Source of the DNA: Ephydatia muelleri
Taxonomy: Eukaryota; Porifera; Demospongiae; Spongillida; Spongillidae
Assembly: GCA_013339895.1 (NCBI GenBank)
Contig: JABACO010000001.1
Coordinates: forward strand, 26,359,131-26,423,130
Direction: 5' to 3'
Length of the DNA stretch: 64,000 nucleotides
Positions 22,406 to 32,990 of the stretch are shown piece by piece. The translations under genes were made by a program, and so were the position numbers. The notes beneath the pieces are model-generated. The model was not told where the DNA came from and ran no database searches. It saw only the letters and a list, made by a program, of their open reading frames with translations. How positions within the stretch are numbered: position 1 is the first letter of the stretch; each line of letters begins with the position of its first letter.

Positions 22406-23283
22406 CATTCTGTTCAGAAGATCACGTTCAGCCACTTCCGACAAACGAGGAGACTCTCTGTAAATTTGTAGCATGGTTATTTGTGCAAGGTTTATCTCAT
22501 CAGACCATGAAATCCTACCTCTCAGCAGTACGCCACCTGCAGATAACCAGCGGCGTGGGCGACCCGTTCGCATCGGAGATGCCGAAACTTCAGTATGTAT
22601 TAAAGGGTGCACGAATTGAAAGGTCCAGGATTACCCCAGGTGCCAGGCACATCCGCCTTCCCATCACACCCGACATAATGTTGAAGATCAAAGAGGTGCT
22701 AAATTGGAACAGTGCAGAGTTTGACAACATCATGCTGTGGGCAGCAGCTTGTGCCTGCTACTTTGGCTTCTTAAGGTCAGGGGAGATAACCGTCCCCGCT
22801 CTCGGCGCATACTGTCCCGAATCTCACCTCGGTATTAAAGATGTGTCAGTAGACCCACCTGGAAGGCCAGAAATCATCCATCTCACGCTAAAGGCATCAA
22901 AGACAGACCCATTCAGGAAAGGAGTGGTAATTTCATTGGGGAGAACTGGGAAAGCCCTATGCCCGGTTGTCGCCTTGTTGACTTACTTGGCGGTGCGGAA
23001 GGGCCATGACGCCGGGCCCTTGTTTCAACTCAAGGACGGCCGTCCGCTGACGAAACCAGCATTTGTGGACCGCATCAAAGAGACGTTGACAAAGGCTGGC
23101 ATTGACAGGTCGAGCTACGCAGGCCACAGTTTTAGAATAGGCGCCGCCACGTCCGCGGCAGCAGCTGGAGTGGAGGACTCCATGATCCAGACGCTGGGAA
23201 GATGGAAGAGCAGCGCTTACCTGGTGTACGTGAGGGTACCCCGAGAACGTCTAGCCGCCATATCGACACGACTGGCAGGGTGA
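22303..23283 (+). CDS. Ngaro-1 tyrosine recombinase
   Basis: 326 codons, intact. N-terminal SAM-like core-binding region (VAWLFVQGLSHQTMKSYLSA), then the catalytic domain: Arg in CYFGFLRSGEIT, Lys in LTLKASKTDPFRKG, the H-x-x-R box GHSFRIGAAT, a Trp in LGRWKSSAYL and the nucleophile Tyr in LVYVR. This enzyme integrates the circular cDNA, which explains the absence of a target duplication. Starts at MDKQDLG, inside the 3' end of the RNase H frame. The matching start in Ngaro-2 is at 28365. Confidence 0.9.
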   Translation: MDKQDLGKVVERLLHESLAPSSRRVYCSAQNRYLTFCSEDHVQPLPTNEETLCKFVAWLFVQGLSHQTMKSYLSAVRHLQITSGVGDPFASEMPKLQYVLKGARIERSRITPGARHIRLPITPDIMLKIKEVLNWNSAEFDNIMLWAAACACYFGFLRSGEITVPALGAYCPESHLGIKDVSVDPPGRPEIIHLTLKASKTDPFRKGVVISLGRTGKALCPVVALLTYLAVRKGHDAGPLFQLKDGRPLTKPAFVDRIKETLTKAGIDRSSYAGHSFRIGAATSAAAAGVEDSMIQTLGRWKSSAYLVYVRVPRERLAAISTRLAG

Positions 23284-23416
23284 TACCGCATGCAGCACTC
23301 GATAGGCCTTGTAAAAGTGGTACCCAGTTGGTAGTATTAAAGTTAATCAGTAGTATTGTGCTGGGGGACGGCGAGGGAGTGGTGAAAGGGGAGTTCGGGG
23401 ATGACTCATCCCTCTT

Positions 23417-23569
23417 GGGTAGGTGGAGCTCACTCCCCAAAGGTGCTAAGAGAGCGTTGTCACGTGCCCTGACCGGAAGGATATACAAATTATGGTCGGA
23501 GTCGGGGCACGAGAACGCCTACCAACCGTCCTCCCACATTGCTATTAGCAGCGACCCGGCTTGGGTTAA
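23417..23569 (+). repeat. Ngaro-1 repeat B1
   Basis: Begins GGGTAGGTGGAGCTC, ends CTTGGGTTAA. Identical length (153 bp) to B2. Confidence 0.95.
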
Positions 23570-23724
23570 ATACCGTTTAACGCAAGGAGTTAAACGAAGT
23601 TAACACAACGGGCCAGCACACCATCTCCTAAAGGCGCATGCGCAGAGCCTAAAGCAGACACGCGGCTCAGTCCAGCGTGAAAGGTCGGACATAAGGACAA
23701 ACAGGCAACCGTTTTTTTTTTTTT
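23570..23724 (+). repeat. Ngaro-1 repeat A2
   Basis: Direct repeat of A1, directly abutting B1. Confidence 0.95.
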
Positions 23725-23756
23725 GTATACTCCGCCTTTAAATGGCGTGACTCGGT

Positions 23757-23909
23757 GGGTAGGTGGAGCTCACTCCCCAAAGGTGCTAAGAGAGCGTTGT
23801 CACGTGCCCTGACCGGAAGGATATACAAATTATGGTCGGAGTCGGGGCACGAGAACGCCTACCAACCGTCCTCCCACATTGCTATTAGCAGCGACCCGGC
23901 TTGGGTTAA
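23757..23909 (+). repeat. Ngaro-1 repeat B2
   Basis: Direct repeat of B1; its last base is the element end. Confidence 0.95.
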
Positions 23910-24107
23910 CTAGCGATTAAAAGAACCGATTGGTTATGTGACGAAGATGAAACGTAATGACCCGCCCTACGCTTGTGAAGTTGTTTCTGAAACAATAACT
24001 TCGCTTCTCACAACTGAGAAAGAGTTCAGCGTACCACCTTCCCCTTCCCCTTGCTGTAGCAAAGGGGGTACAGCATCCTCCTCGCCACTGATCCGGTCCA
24101 CCACGTA
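23910..24107. other. Target sequence S, copy 1, middle fragment
   Basis: Runs from CTAGCGATTAAAAG to the TA (24106-24107) duplicated by the pogo-like element. Matches 42664-42864 with a few substitutions and small indels. Confidence 0.85.
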
Positions 24108-24256
24108 CTGAATAAATAAAGTTAAATACGAATTCGAATTATTAAAATTAGCGTGGCAATTATTTTTACGAATTATAATTACGAATTCATATATCAATAA
24201 TCATTAATAAATACGAGTACAGCTCGTATTCATTGTTACTTGAATTTGAATTGCGA

Positions 24257-26644
24257 ATGGCTGAGAAGTGGGATTTTACAAAGGAGGACGCTAGAATTTG
24301 TGCAAAACCGTTGAAACAATCAAGCCTATTGGCATTCACGCAGCAAGTAAGTATATGTCTCTTGCGGTCACTTATGCTAGTAATTAGCGGTCAACACCTC
24401 AGATGTGAATCTGGTTTAAAAAACAATCACTTTTAAGGCTTTCTTGGTATTCAGGTACCTCTCATGCCTGATGAAAGGATACAACAAACAATTGAAGAGA
24501 GGGAAGCCAAAACAACTGCTGCTCTCAGGCAGAAGGAAAGGGCAGAGGGCATTGCCAAGAAATGGGGTTTGCCATGGCCAGAACCTAGCAGAAAGGGGCA
24601 ATGGGGAAGAATGAGCCGAGAGTTCAGAATGAAGCGGGAGCTGTATGCTAAAATACAGCGTATTGTTGAGGGAAAGGAGCCAGAGCCAGCATCTCCTCCT
24701 CAGTTACCAGTAGGCTCTGCACTGGGTGCAAAAGGTAGCACACAAGCAGAGGGTCACGAGGTGAATGAGGGCAATGGTGGTGAGGGAAATGTTGATGAGG
24801 ACAATGGTAGTGAAGGCAATGGTGGTGAAGGCAATGGTAGTGAAGGCAATGGTAGTGAAGGTAATGGTGGTGATGGCAATGGTGGTGAAGATGGGGACAA
24901 GGATGATGAGGTAAGTGACCACCAGAAACTTTCAAAGCTTCACAGGCCTACATGGGTGAAGGAATTATTCTTTTCATTGCAAGCTTCCCAGAAGTTATCA
25001 ATCAAAGACGCGTGTGGCTGGGTAATGGAGAATATGCCCAGCATATTTTGTCCCAATGGCAAACCCCTCACCTCTTCCACTGTCTGCACATGGAAGAAAC
25101 AGCTGGAGAGAAAAGAGACCCACCAAACAGGTGATACCCCTGGGAAGAAGAAGCGTGGTCCAAAGCCTAGTCATCCATGTGGTGAGCTGCAGCAGTCCAA
25201 AACAAACAACACAAAAGTTCCATACATGTATTCTGGCAGGCATGGTAGTGGCCCAGTATAATGCTGGTTTCCCACTTTCAACCACACTTCTAATGCCTAT
25301 GGTACTTGGATTTTTTGAAGTACACAAGATCTCATGGGTGCCCTCGAAGTCCTAGTACAGGAAGTTCCTGTTGAAAATAGGACTTAAGTACAGGACCATC
25401 ACTAAAGCAGCCAGATGTTTGCCCGATGGCTTCATTGACATAAAAAGAATGTTCCTTAGAAGAGTTGTCTTCATCGTAAGAAAGTTCAACATCCCTCCTG
25501 CACTTTTCATCAACTTGGATGAAACTGGTGTATGTCTTTTGCCTACGCAAAAACGTACTTGGGGCCCATCTGGGGCGAAACAAATATCTGTGCTAGGTTG
25601 GGGAGACAAACGCCAATTTACAGTGATTCCTGCAATTAGTGCAGAGGGTAAGTTGGTAGGAAAGGCACAGGTGATATGGGCAGGTCAAACTGACAGATGC
25701 CACCCAAAGGGAGCAGAGATTGACATAATGGCAGACCTTCTCTTTCATTCTCATAGCACATCCCATTGGACAACTGAGGATACAATTTTAGAATATGTGG
25801 CAGTTCTGCACACCACAAATGTCATCCCCAAAATGAAAGAGCAAGGATTAGATCCAAAAACCCAGAAATGGGTATTACTTTGGGATTGCTACTCTGTCCA
25901 TCGCTCTGATCCGGTACTAGAAGCTCTTAAGACTAAATACACGAATTTAGTGATCCTCTTTGTACCTGCATCATGTACCGCTGAACTTCAGCCACTTGAT
26001 CTCTCATTCAACTTTGTGTTTAAGTCTGGAGTGGCCACACTGTTTGCTTCCTGGCTGAGCCAGGTGGCTCAGGAGCAACTGCTAAAAGGTGTGCCTCCTG
26101 AGAAGCTGAAGTTTGACCTTACCCTACAGAATGTAAAGATTCCGTTCGTAAAATGGGTGCATAAACCTTCAAGAAGATATCAGAAAACAAGCAGACTGCC
26201 ATGATGGATGGATGGAGAACAAGTGGTATATCGATTTCTTGGGCTGTAAAGGATGATGAAATAGAAGAACGCGACACACTTTACGAGGAGGCTAGAGCAT
26301 TAGATAGGAAACGGGAACTATTCGTGGTTAAAGGTGGCCGATCCAAAGATGCTGCAGTTGCAGGATTACTTGAGCAAAACACCACAGAGAGCTCGAAAAG
26401 GAAGGAACAAGAGATGGAGATGATGGATGTTACCGGTAGTGGTATTGATGACGACTTCGACGTTAACGGTGAAAAATGGACCGAGATGGATGAGCTGGAT
26501 GAGGGAGTAGAAGCGCGAGACGAAAACGAATTTGATGGAGAGGAATCTCAGCTTCCTGACGACCTCGCTAGCTGCTTTAACGTGACAATACAAACGACGC
26601 GCTATGGTCGTACTACGGCGATACCGTCGAAATTTAAAAACTAG
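24257..26644 (+). pseudogene. Pogo-like DDE transposase, multi-exon, damaged
   Basis: Exon 1 (24257-24346) begins MAEKWDFTKEDARICAKPL. The 108-nt intron ends at 24454. Exon 2 carries a basic N-terminal region, an acidic Gly/Asn/Glu low-complexity stretch (24770-24905), and a helix-turn-helix-like segment (LSIKDACGWVMENMPSIF). A second intron is likely near 25184-25240 (gtgagc to ctggcag). The catalytic DDE_1 domain follows: first Asp in INLDETGVCLLP, then WDCYSVHRS with the second, and ELQPLDLSFNFVFK with the third. The frame changes near 25350 and again near 26167 have no clear splice signals and look like indels. After 26204 the C-terminal acidic tail continues in another frame to 26644. 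The closest proteins I remember are basidiomycete and invertebrate DDE_1 proteins. The Ngaro-2 insertion lies ~125 bp downstream of its stop. Confidence 0.75.
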
Positions 26645-26770
26645 TACTAGTAACTTTGCCAATATATACACCAGCATTTGGCCATTGTACTATTGAAACT
26701 TGCTATATGAAAAATTACGTACCTATTTATCGTCAACCATTAAAAAATACGAACTACATATACATTTGTA

Positions 26771-26924
26771 TTAACCCAAGCAGTTGTCTCTACATCCTTG
26801 CTAATACAGTTTTGGTAGAACGGTCCGTAGGAGAGCTGCTCGGTTCCAGACCCTCCCCCCAATTGGCTCAGGGGCACGTGACCCTGACCACTTAGCACTG
26901 TTGGGGAGTGAGCTCCACCTACCT
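26771..26924 (-). repeat. Ngaro-2 repeat B2
   Basis: Direct repeat of 27120-27273; contains GAGCTCCACCTACC like the B repeats of Ngaro-1. Confidence 0.93.
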
Positions 26925-26955
26925 ACCGAGTCACGCCGAGTATCTCGGCGGAGAG

Positions 26956-27119
26956 AAAAAAAAAAAAAAAAAAGATCTAGGCAAGCAGATGCGTCAGCCG
27001 CAGTAGAAATGGCGGATCAATAATGACACACGTGTTCGCTCGCCCTTTGCGCTTGCGCGGTCGCCCTACTTGATGCGCACCTGTTGGGTTAACTTCGTTT
27101 AACTGTATTTAAACGGTAT
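26956..27119 (-). repeat. Ngaro-2 repeat A2
   Basis: Matches A1 at 33317-33475; shows the uninterrupted A end (TTTAAACGGTAT) that K split in A1. Confidence 0.93.
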
Positions 27120-27273
27120 TTAACCCAAGCAGTTGTCTCTACATCCTTGCTAATACAGTTTTGGGAGAACGGTCCGTAGGAGAGCTGCTCGGTTCCAGAC
27201 CCTCCCCCCAATTGGCTCAGGGGCACGTGACCCTGACCACTTAGCACTGTTGGGGAGTGAGCTCCACCTACCC
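27120..27273 (-). repeat. Ngaro-2 repeat B1
   Basis: Direct repeat of B2, abutting A2. Confidence 0.93.
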
Positions 27274-27404
27274 ACAAGGGATGCGTGCATCCCCCGAACT
27301 CCCCATGGTTCGCATACGCGACCGCTTCCCCGAGCACTTGGGGATCGATTCGATTTGCTCACACAAATACTGCCGTAACTGCCTAGACGTAATATCGAAG
27401 TTAC

Positions 27405-28365
27405 TCAGTCCGCGAGCCTCGTTGAGATCGCTGCAAGACGTTCCCTCGGCACACGGATATATGCCAAGTAGGCGCTACTCTTCCACCGACCCAATGTTTG
27501 GATCAAGGAGTCGTCCACTCCTGCGGGCCCCGATCCGGAAGCTGTGGCCCGCATAATTCCGGTCGTCCACACCGGCTAGGGTCAGAGTTCTCCTCACATG
27601 ATCCACGAAGGCGGCCTTTGTCAAAGGACGCCGATCGTAGTGTTGGAACAGAGGCCCCTCCTGGCCACCCCGCACCGATAGGTAAGCCAATAGGGCTACC
27701 ACTGGGCACAGCTGTTTGCCGGTCCTGCCCACGGAGATAGTCACGCCCTTTCTGAAAGGATCCGTCTTGGACGCTTTGAGCGTGAGGTGTATTATTTCTG
27801 GCCTCCCAGCCCTGTCGACTGATACATCGTTCATACTAAGGTGACTCTGGGGGCAGTATGAGTTGAGCGATGGAACTGTCCGCTCCCCTGACCTCATGAA
27901 GCCGAAATAGCACACACACACCGCCGCCCAAAGCATGATGTTATTGAAATCGCGCCCGTTTTTGCTCAGGACGTCCTTCATCTTTAGCAAGAGGGCCGGG
28001 GTGATCGGCAAGCGGGACCGTTTAGCTCCCGGGGTCAACTTCGACCTCTCGATTCTGGCTCCCTTCAACACATACTGCAGTCGGGGCATCTCAGATACGA
28101 ACGGATCACCCAAGCCGCTCATGATTTGAAGGTGACGCACGGCCGAAAGGTACGACTTCATCGTTTGGTGAGATAAGTCATGTACAAACATCCATGCAAC
28201 GAATCTGCACAAAATGTCCTCATTCGTAGGTAGCGGCTGGGTGTGCTCCTCTGCACAGTAAGTCAGATATCAGCCCTGTGCCGAGCAATAGGTACGCCTG
28301 GTGGCAGGGGCAAGGGACTCCCGAAGGAGTCTCTCAGCCACCTGACCCAGGTCTTGTTGGTCCAT
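27405..28365 (-). pseudogene. Ngaro-2 tyrosine recombinase, broken
   Basis: Begins with MDQQDLGQV at 28365, inside the end of the RNase H frame. An in-frame TGA at 28272-28270 stands where Ngaro-1 has Arg. The frame continues with FVAWMFVHDLSHQTMKSYL, a catalytic Arg in CYFGFMRSGERT, the Lys region KASKTDPFRKG and the H-x-x-R box GHSFRIGA. Directly after that, a short deletion (about 16-17 bp compared with Ngaro-1) shifts the frame, so the tail with LGRWKSSAYL and the nucleophile Tyr is readable only in another frame to 27405. No active enzyme is possible. Confidence 0.85.
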
Positions 28366-30049
28366 TCTCCAGGTACCCAGCCCAGTTGTTGTAACCAGAG
28401 TGGAATCACCGTTGGGTCGTCGTCCGCCTCCGGTACCTTAGAACGGAAGGAAGACAGCCGGTTACGTGACAGATCATCAGCTCTGTCGTTGTCCGCCCCT
28501 GCTATATGGCGAGCCACTAGGGAGAAGCTATACTTGGCCTCCGCAAAATGGATACATCTCAGGATATGGGATAGATGTACGTCCTTCGAGTTGCCGTGGT
28601 TTATGACATCCACTACTGCCCGATTGTCACAGTTCCAACAGACAATTCCCCCTCTCCAATGAACCCCCCAAACAAAACAGCCCCACATTATGGGGACAAA
28701 CTCCTTTACCGAGATGGACCAATCGCTCGTCTCCCCCGTCCACGGGATTTGCAGCCAACGTGTACCCCAATATGCTCCGCAACCCCAACTGCCAGACGCG
28801 TCGCTCCACACTCGGTGGTCCGGGTTCTCCTTCTGGCTGTCCCATAGCATCGACACACCATTCCATTGGGGCAAGAATGTAAACCACCACCCTATGTCCG
28901 ATCGACATTCACCGTTGAGGCGGATGCATCGGTTCAGGTTCCGGGTACCAGCGGACACGTTTATTAACCGGCGTAGGAAACGCCTACCTGGGCGGACTAC
29001 CTTACACGCGTGGCTCAGCACACCTATCAACGACAGTAGCTCACGCTTCGTGCAACTCTTACGCCCGTACCACTCCTTAATTGCCGCCGTCAGCAATCCC
29101 AGTTTCTTCTCCGGAAGGCGGAGCTCCATAGCCTCTGTGTCGACCTCAATGCCTAGGAATGTCAGGCAAGTGGCTGGCCCCTCCAGCTTCTCCACCGCTA
29201 GGGGGACCCCCAACCGCTCGCACGACTCCAGGACTGCATCCAGGGCTTTCCTACATTTCCCACTGTGGGCTGGGCCGAGCAGTATGAAATCATCTAGATA
29301 GTGGTCCACGTGATCCACTCCCCTTCTTTGGAATATCCATTCCAACAAGTCTGCTAGCGCGGTGAAGATCTTTGGCGCCGAACGTAGCCCAAATGGTAGA
29401 GCCGTGTCTACATATGCTTGACCCTGCCACTCCATGCCTAACAGCAAGCGATCGTCCGGGTGCACGGGCATCAATCGGTAGGCATTCCTTATATCCACCT
29501 TCGTCATCAGTGCCCCTCTTCCCAGCGCTAGGATCGTCTTTGCAACGTCGTCTACCCTAATGTACGACAACGTGCACAGCTCACTATCGATCCCGTCGTT
29601 CACACTTCTCCCGTGAGGGGATGACAGGTCTACTATCAGCCGCCATTTTCCGGTCTGGTGCCCCTTAGGTATTACCCCGAACGGGCTGAAGTGCAAACCT
29701 TCTACCACTTCTGGCATACCCATTCATATAATCCTTCCTTGAGCACACTCTTCTTTGAGGTAGTCCTCTACTACCTGCCTGTTCTCCCCTGCAGAGCGGA
29801 GGTTAGCTTTAGCGCTAACACAGGTGTACTTCGAGTAGTCAAACCCAACTAGGAAGCCATCTCTTATTCCAGAGAGGACGTAACCCACCAGGTCCTCGTC
29901 TGGATGGCCTACCAGGGCTCTCTCCCACTCCTTCACCTTCAGAGGGGTGGATATTGTCTGCAGAACAGTTGGTATTCTGCTGCTTCTCACTGCCACACAA
30001 CTGTCTAAAGCCAACAGCCTGCCTGTGTATGATGTTCGTGTTTCTGGGC
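28263..30049 (-). pseudogene. Ngaro-2 pol: reverse transcriptase-RNase H with in-frame TGA
   Basis: Opens at an acceptor-like TTCATTCATAG (exon from 30049) in the same phase as in Ngaro-1 and contains ISTPLKVKEWERALVGHPDE. A TGA at 29726-29724 interrupts the frame where Ngaro-1 has Arg (context RVIRMG versus RII-stop-MG). The rest, 29723-28263, is open: WRLIVDLSSPHG, LMTKVDIRNAYRLM, LPFGLRSAPKIF, the intact catalytic HYLDDFILLG, and RNase H boxes VWSDASGSWGCGAYW, NCDNRAVVDVIN and NDRADDLSRNRL. The catalytic residues are all present, so a single stop separates it from an open frame. Confidence 0.88.
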
Positions 30050-30469
30050 CTATGAATGAATGTAGTGCAGGTGCAAGATACATGCATTTCTCAAAACATC
30101 ACACCACTACTGCCCTCATCCCCTGATCCGTGTCAGTAATTCAGTGTCACACCTTACCAAAGTTAGGTGGAGTTTACATGGCACCAGATCAGACCAGAGA
30201 GCATTATTTTTATTTATTTCTTCTATTATGCTTCTTACTTCCATCTACAACCTCTCATCTCACCCCATCCCCACCAATCTCAGGATGGTTGATGCAAGTA
30301 ATGGTTGTAAGTCACACTCTGCTTGCGCAGGTGGAGTTTACCTGACCACACCGACCCACGATAAGAGGTTGATCTGCCCCCCCCCCCCCCCACACACACA
30401 GGTGTTTCTAAGCCTATTAAGGTCCCACTTTAATATGCTGGTTTCAACACGGTTTACCAACAGAAGTCA
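30050..30469 (-). other. Ngaro-2 gag-pol spacer
   Basis: Contains two copies of GTAAACTCCACCT on the minus strand (near 30170 and 30335), as in the Ngaro-1 spacer, and a C14/CA tract (30378-30402). No ORF of its own. Confidence 0.5.
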
Positions 30470-31323
30470 CTACTTAGCCGCTCCTTTCTTGCACTCTGCA
30501 CTTGGGTGCCTGCCACCACACAGTGCACACTTGTGCTGAAAGCGGCACTTCAGGTTGTAGGGGCATGACCCCTCCCTATTATAGCGATAGCATATATCCG
30601 GCTTCATCTTGCTCTCCCGCTCCACTTTGACCGGCTTCGTACCAAAGTCTCCCTGCTGTGGTGGACTTGCCACCCTCCTAGCCCTGCACTGGTTAAACAG
30701 CTGAGGATCCAGCTGAGACCAGGCCTTGTTCCCTGTGACCGCAGCCATCTGTCGGAACCTGAGGTCATACTCCCTCCATGCTGGTTCCTCATACTCCCGG
30801 TGTGACCGGAGGATATGCAGCATGTAGGCCAACATTTCAGGCATCATACCCGGGTGCTTCGCCCCCACTGCAGCAGTGTAAATTGTGAAACACATGGTCC
30901 ACGTCCGAACATCCTCCACTGACTTCTTCTTGGCCCGAGCCACCTCCAGGCCAGGGAGGATCACATAGCGGCGAGGATCTGGCTCTGGGTCTAACACCTC
31001 CTGCCACTGGGCAGGTCGGATATCCGCCATATCGACAAATTCTAATGCCTGGATCCGTTCCACCAGCCTCTTTGCCAAGGAAGGGAAACCATTGCCCACC
31101 GATACGTATGACAGTCAACTGGAGCCTGCTGCCTCCTCTTGTGGCCACCACCAGTTGGCACCCTCTGCTCTCCCACCCCCAGCAGTAGCCAGAAGCTGAC
31201 CCACAGACTGCAGGTTTGTACTAGCACCTTCTGCCAGTCTCTGTTGCGCCAGAACCCTCTGCTGCTCCCCTCGCACTGGCAACTGTGGGACCTGATCCAA
31301 GGAGGGTTCTACCCCTACTGCCC
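30470..31323 (-). pseudogene. Ngaro-2 gag, second exon, with in-frame TGA
   Basis: From the acceptor TATGCAG (exon from 31323) the frame reads AVGVEPSLDQVPQLPV. It reaches a TGA at 31117-31115 and continues in the same frame with VGNGFPSLAKRLVERIQALE and a long conserved Gag body (RPAQWQEVLDPEPDPRRYV). A CCCH finger of classical spacing (C-x8-C-x5-C-x3-H) and a C-x2-C-x3-H-x4-C knuckle complete it. The TGA aligns with Arg in Ngaro-1. Just outside the 5' end of this exon, a 22-C run (31373-31394) lies in the predicted intron. Confidence 0.78.
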
Positions 31324-32990
31324 CTGCATAAGGAAATTGGCCCTTCATAGCCAGTCTACAGCTGGCCCCACACCCCCCCCCCCCCCCCCCCCCCACCATG
31401 CCTCTGATGAATGTCAAGTCTACCCCCATTTGCTATTGACATGGCCTAAGTCCGCAACTACTGGGTATCCCTTCCAGTCATTTCTGCAGCCCTAACTTCC
31501 CACTGCTGGGTAACCCTCCCTAGCTATTAGCATAGCCCACCTCTGTTCCTACTGAGTATACATCTAGCCACTTATGCAACCCCGCCCCCTTCACTACTGC
31601 GTCTCAACATCCAGCTACTAGCATAGCCCCTCTCTGCTCCTACTGAGAATTCATTCCTAACCATTTACGTAGCCTATTCCCACCACTACTGGGTCTCCAA
31701 CCCCAGCCATTACCACGGCTATTGGGTCTCCACTCCCTGCCATTACCACGACTACTGGGTAACCACTCCCAGCCATTTCCATTGCTACCGGGATCCATTC
31801 TTAGCCATTTCCATGACTACTGGGTAACCACTCCCAGCCATTTTCATGACTACCGGGTATCCATTCCCAGCCATTTCCACGACTACTGGGTAACCACTCC
31901 CAGCCATTTCCATGACTACTGGGTATCCATTCCCAGTCATTTCCACGACTACTGGGACTCCATTCCCAGCCATTTACGTGGCCTCTTACCCGCCACTACT
32001 GGGACTCCATTCCCAGCCCTTTACGTGGCCTCTTATCCACCACTACTGGGACTCCATTCCCAGCCCTTTACGTGGCCTCTTACCCGCCACTACTGGGACT
32101 CCATTCCCAGCCCTTTACGTGGCCTCTTATCCACCACTACTGGGACTCCATTCCCAGCCCTTTACGTGGCCTCTTACCCACCACTACTGGGACTCCATTC
32201 CCAGCCCTTTACGTGGCCTCTTATCCACCACTACTGGGACTCCATTCCCAGCCATTTACGTGGCCTCTTACCCGCCACTACTGGGACTCCATTCCCAGCC
32301 ATTTACGTGGCCTCTTATCCACCACTACTGAGACTCCATTCCCAGCCATTTACGTGGCCTCTTACCCACCACTACTGGGACTCCATTCCCAGCCATTTAC
32401 GTGGCCTCTTATCCACCACTACTGGGACTCCATTCCCAGCCCTTTACGTGGCCTCTTACCCGCCACTACTGGGACTTCATTCCCAGCCATTTACGTGGCC
32501 TCTTACCCACCACTACTGGGACTCCATTCCCAGCCATTTACATGGCCTCTTACCCGCCACTACTGGGACTTCATTCCAAGCCATTTACGTGGCCTCTTAT
32601 CCGCCACTACTGGGACTTCATTCCCAGCCATTTACGTGGCCTCTTACCCGCCACTACTGGGACTCCATTCCCAGCCATTTACGTGGCCTCTTACCCGCCA
32701 CTACTGGGACTCCATTCCCAGCCATTTACGTGGCCTCTTATCCACCACTACTGGGACTTCATTCCCAGCCATTTACGTGGCCTCTTATCCACCACTACTG
32801 GGACTCCATTCCCAGCCATTTACGTGGCCTCTTATCCACCACTACTGGGACTCCATTCCCAGCCATTTACGTGGCCCCCCTTTCCTGCCCCTACTGGTTA
32901 TCCATTCCCAGCCATTTACGTGGCCTTTCGTTATTCACCGTTTAAAGCCGCACTACAAACCATATTATCCAGCTCTTCATTTTCGCTTAC
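31324..32990 (-). other. Predicted phase-1 intron in Ngaro-2 gag
   Basis: Donor GACGG|GTAAGC at 32990 and acceptor TGCAG at 31324, both in the same phase and place as in Ngaro-1. The joined frame reads TTG then AVGVEPSLDQ. It is filled almost entirely by the hairpin array. Confidence 0.6.
31690..32935 (-). repeat. 36-47-bp hairpin tandem array (about 27 copies)
   Basis: About 20 units of 47 bp (31965-32880) and ~7 of about 36 bp (31690-31960). On the minus strand each contains CTGGGAATGGAGTCCCAG or a variant such as CTGGGAGTGGTTACCCAG, which can fold as a 5-6-bp stem. The unit core aligns with the 34-bp unit of Ngaro-1. Three overlapping plus-strand open frames across it are a by-product of a repeat length not divisible by three. 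Confidence 0.93.

Larger units (their letters stand above)
17741..23909 (+). mobile_element. Ngaro-1: tyrosine-recombinase retrotransposon
   Basis: Complete 6.17-kb element with Ngaro-type split direct repeats in the order A1 (17741-17890), genes, B1 (23417-23569), A2 (23570-23724), B2 (23757-23909). It encodes a leader ORF, gag, reverse transcriptase-RNase H and a tyrosine recombinase. There is no target duplication: the empty copy at 42663/42664 joins GAATGAAG directly to CTAGCGATT, exactly the bases that flank the element here. The two A copies differ at only a couple of sites and the B copies look identical, so insertion was recent. Confidence 0.92.

Noticed and set aside
17741-23909. Interpreting Ngaro-1 as an LTR retrotransposon or DIRS element
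   Set aside because: The repeat order A1...B1-A2-B2 is split direct, not simple direct or inverted; the recombinase has tyrosine-recombinase boxes and there is no DDE integrase or methyltransferase.
24770-24905. Gly/Asn/Glu repeat as a separate coding feature
   Set aside because: It is an in-frame low-complexity part of the pogo-like transposase.
28270-31117. TGA read as Arg or as a recoded stop in Ngaro-2
   Set aside because: The recombinase also carries a frame-shifting deletion and Ngaro-1 uses normal Arg codons; decay is the simpler explanation.
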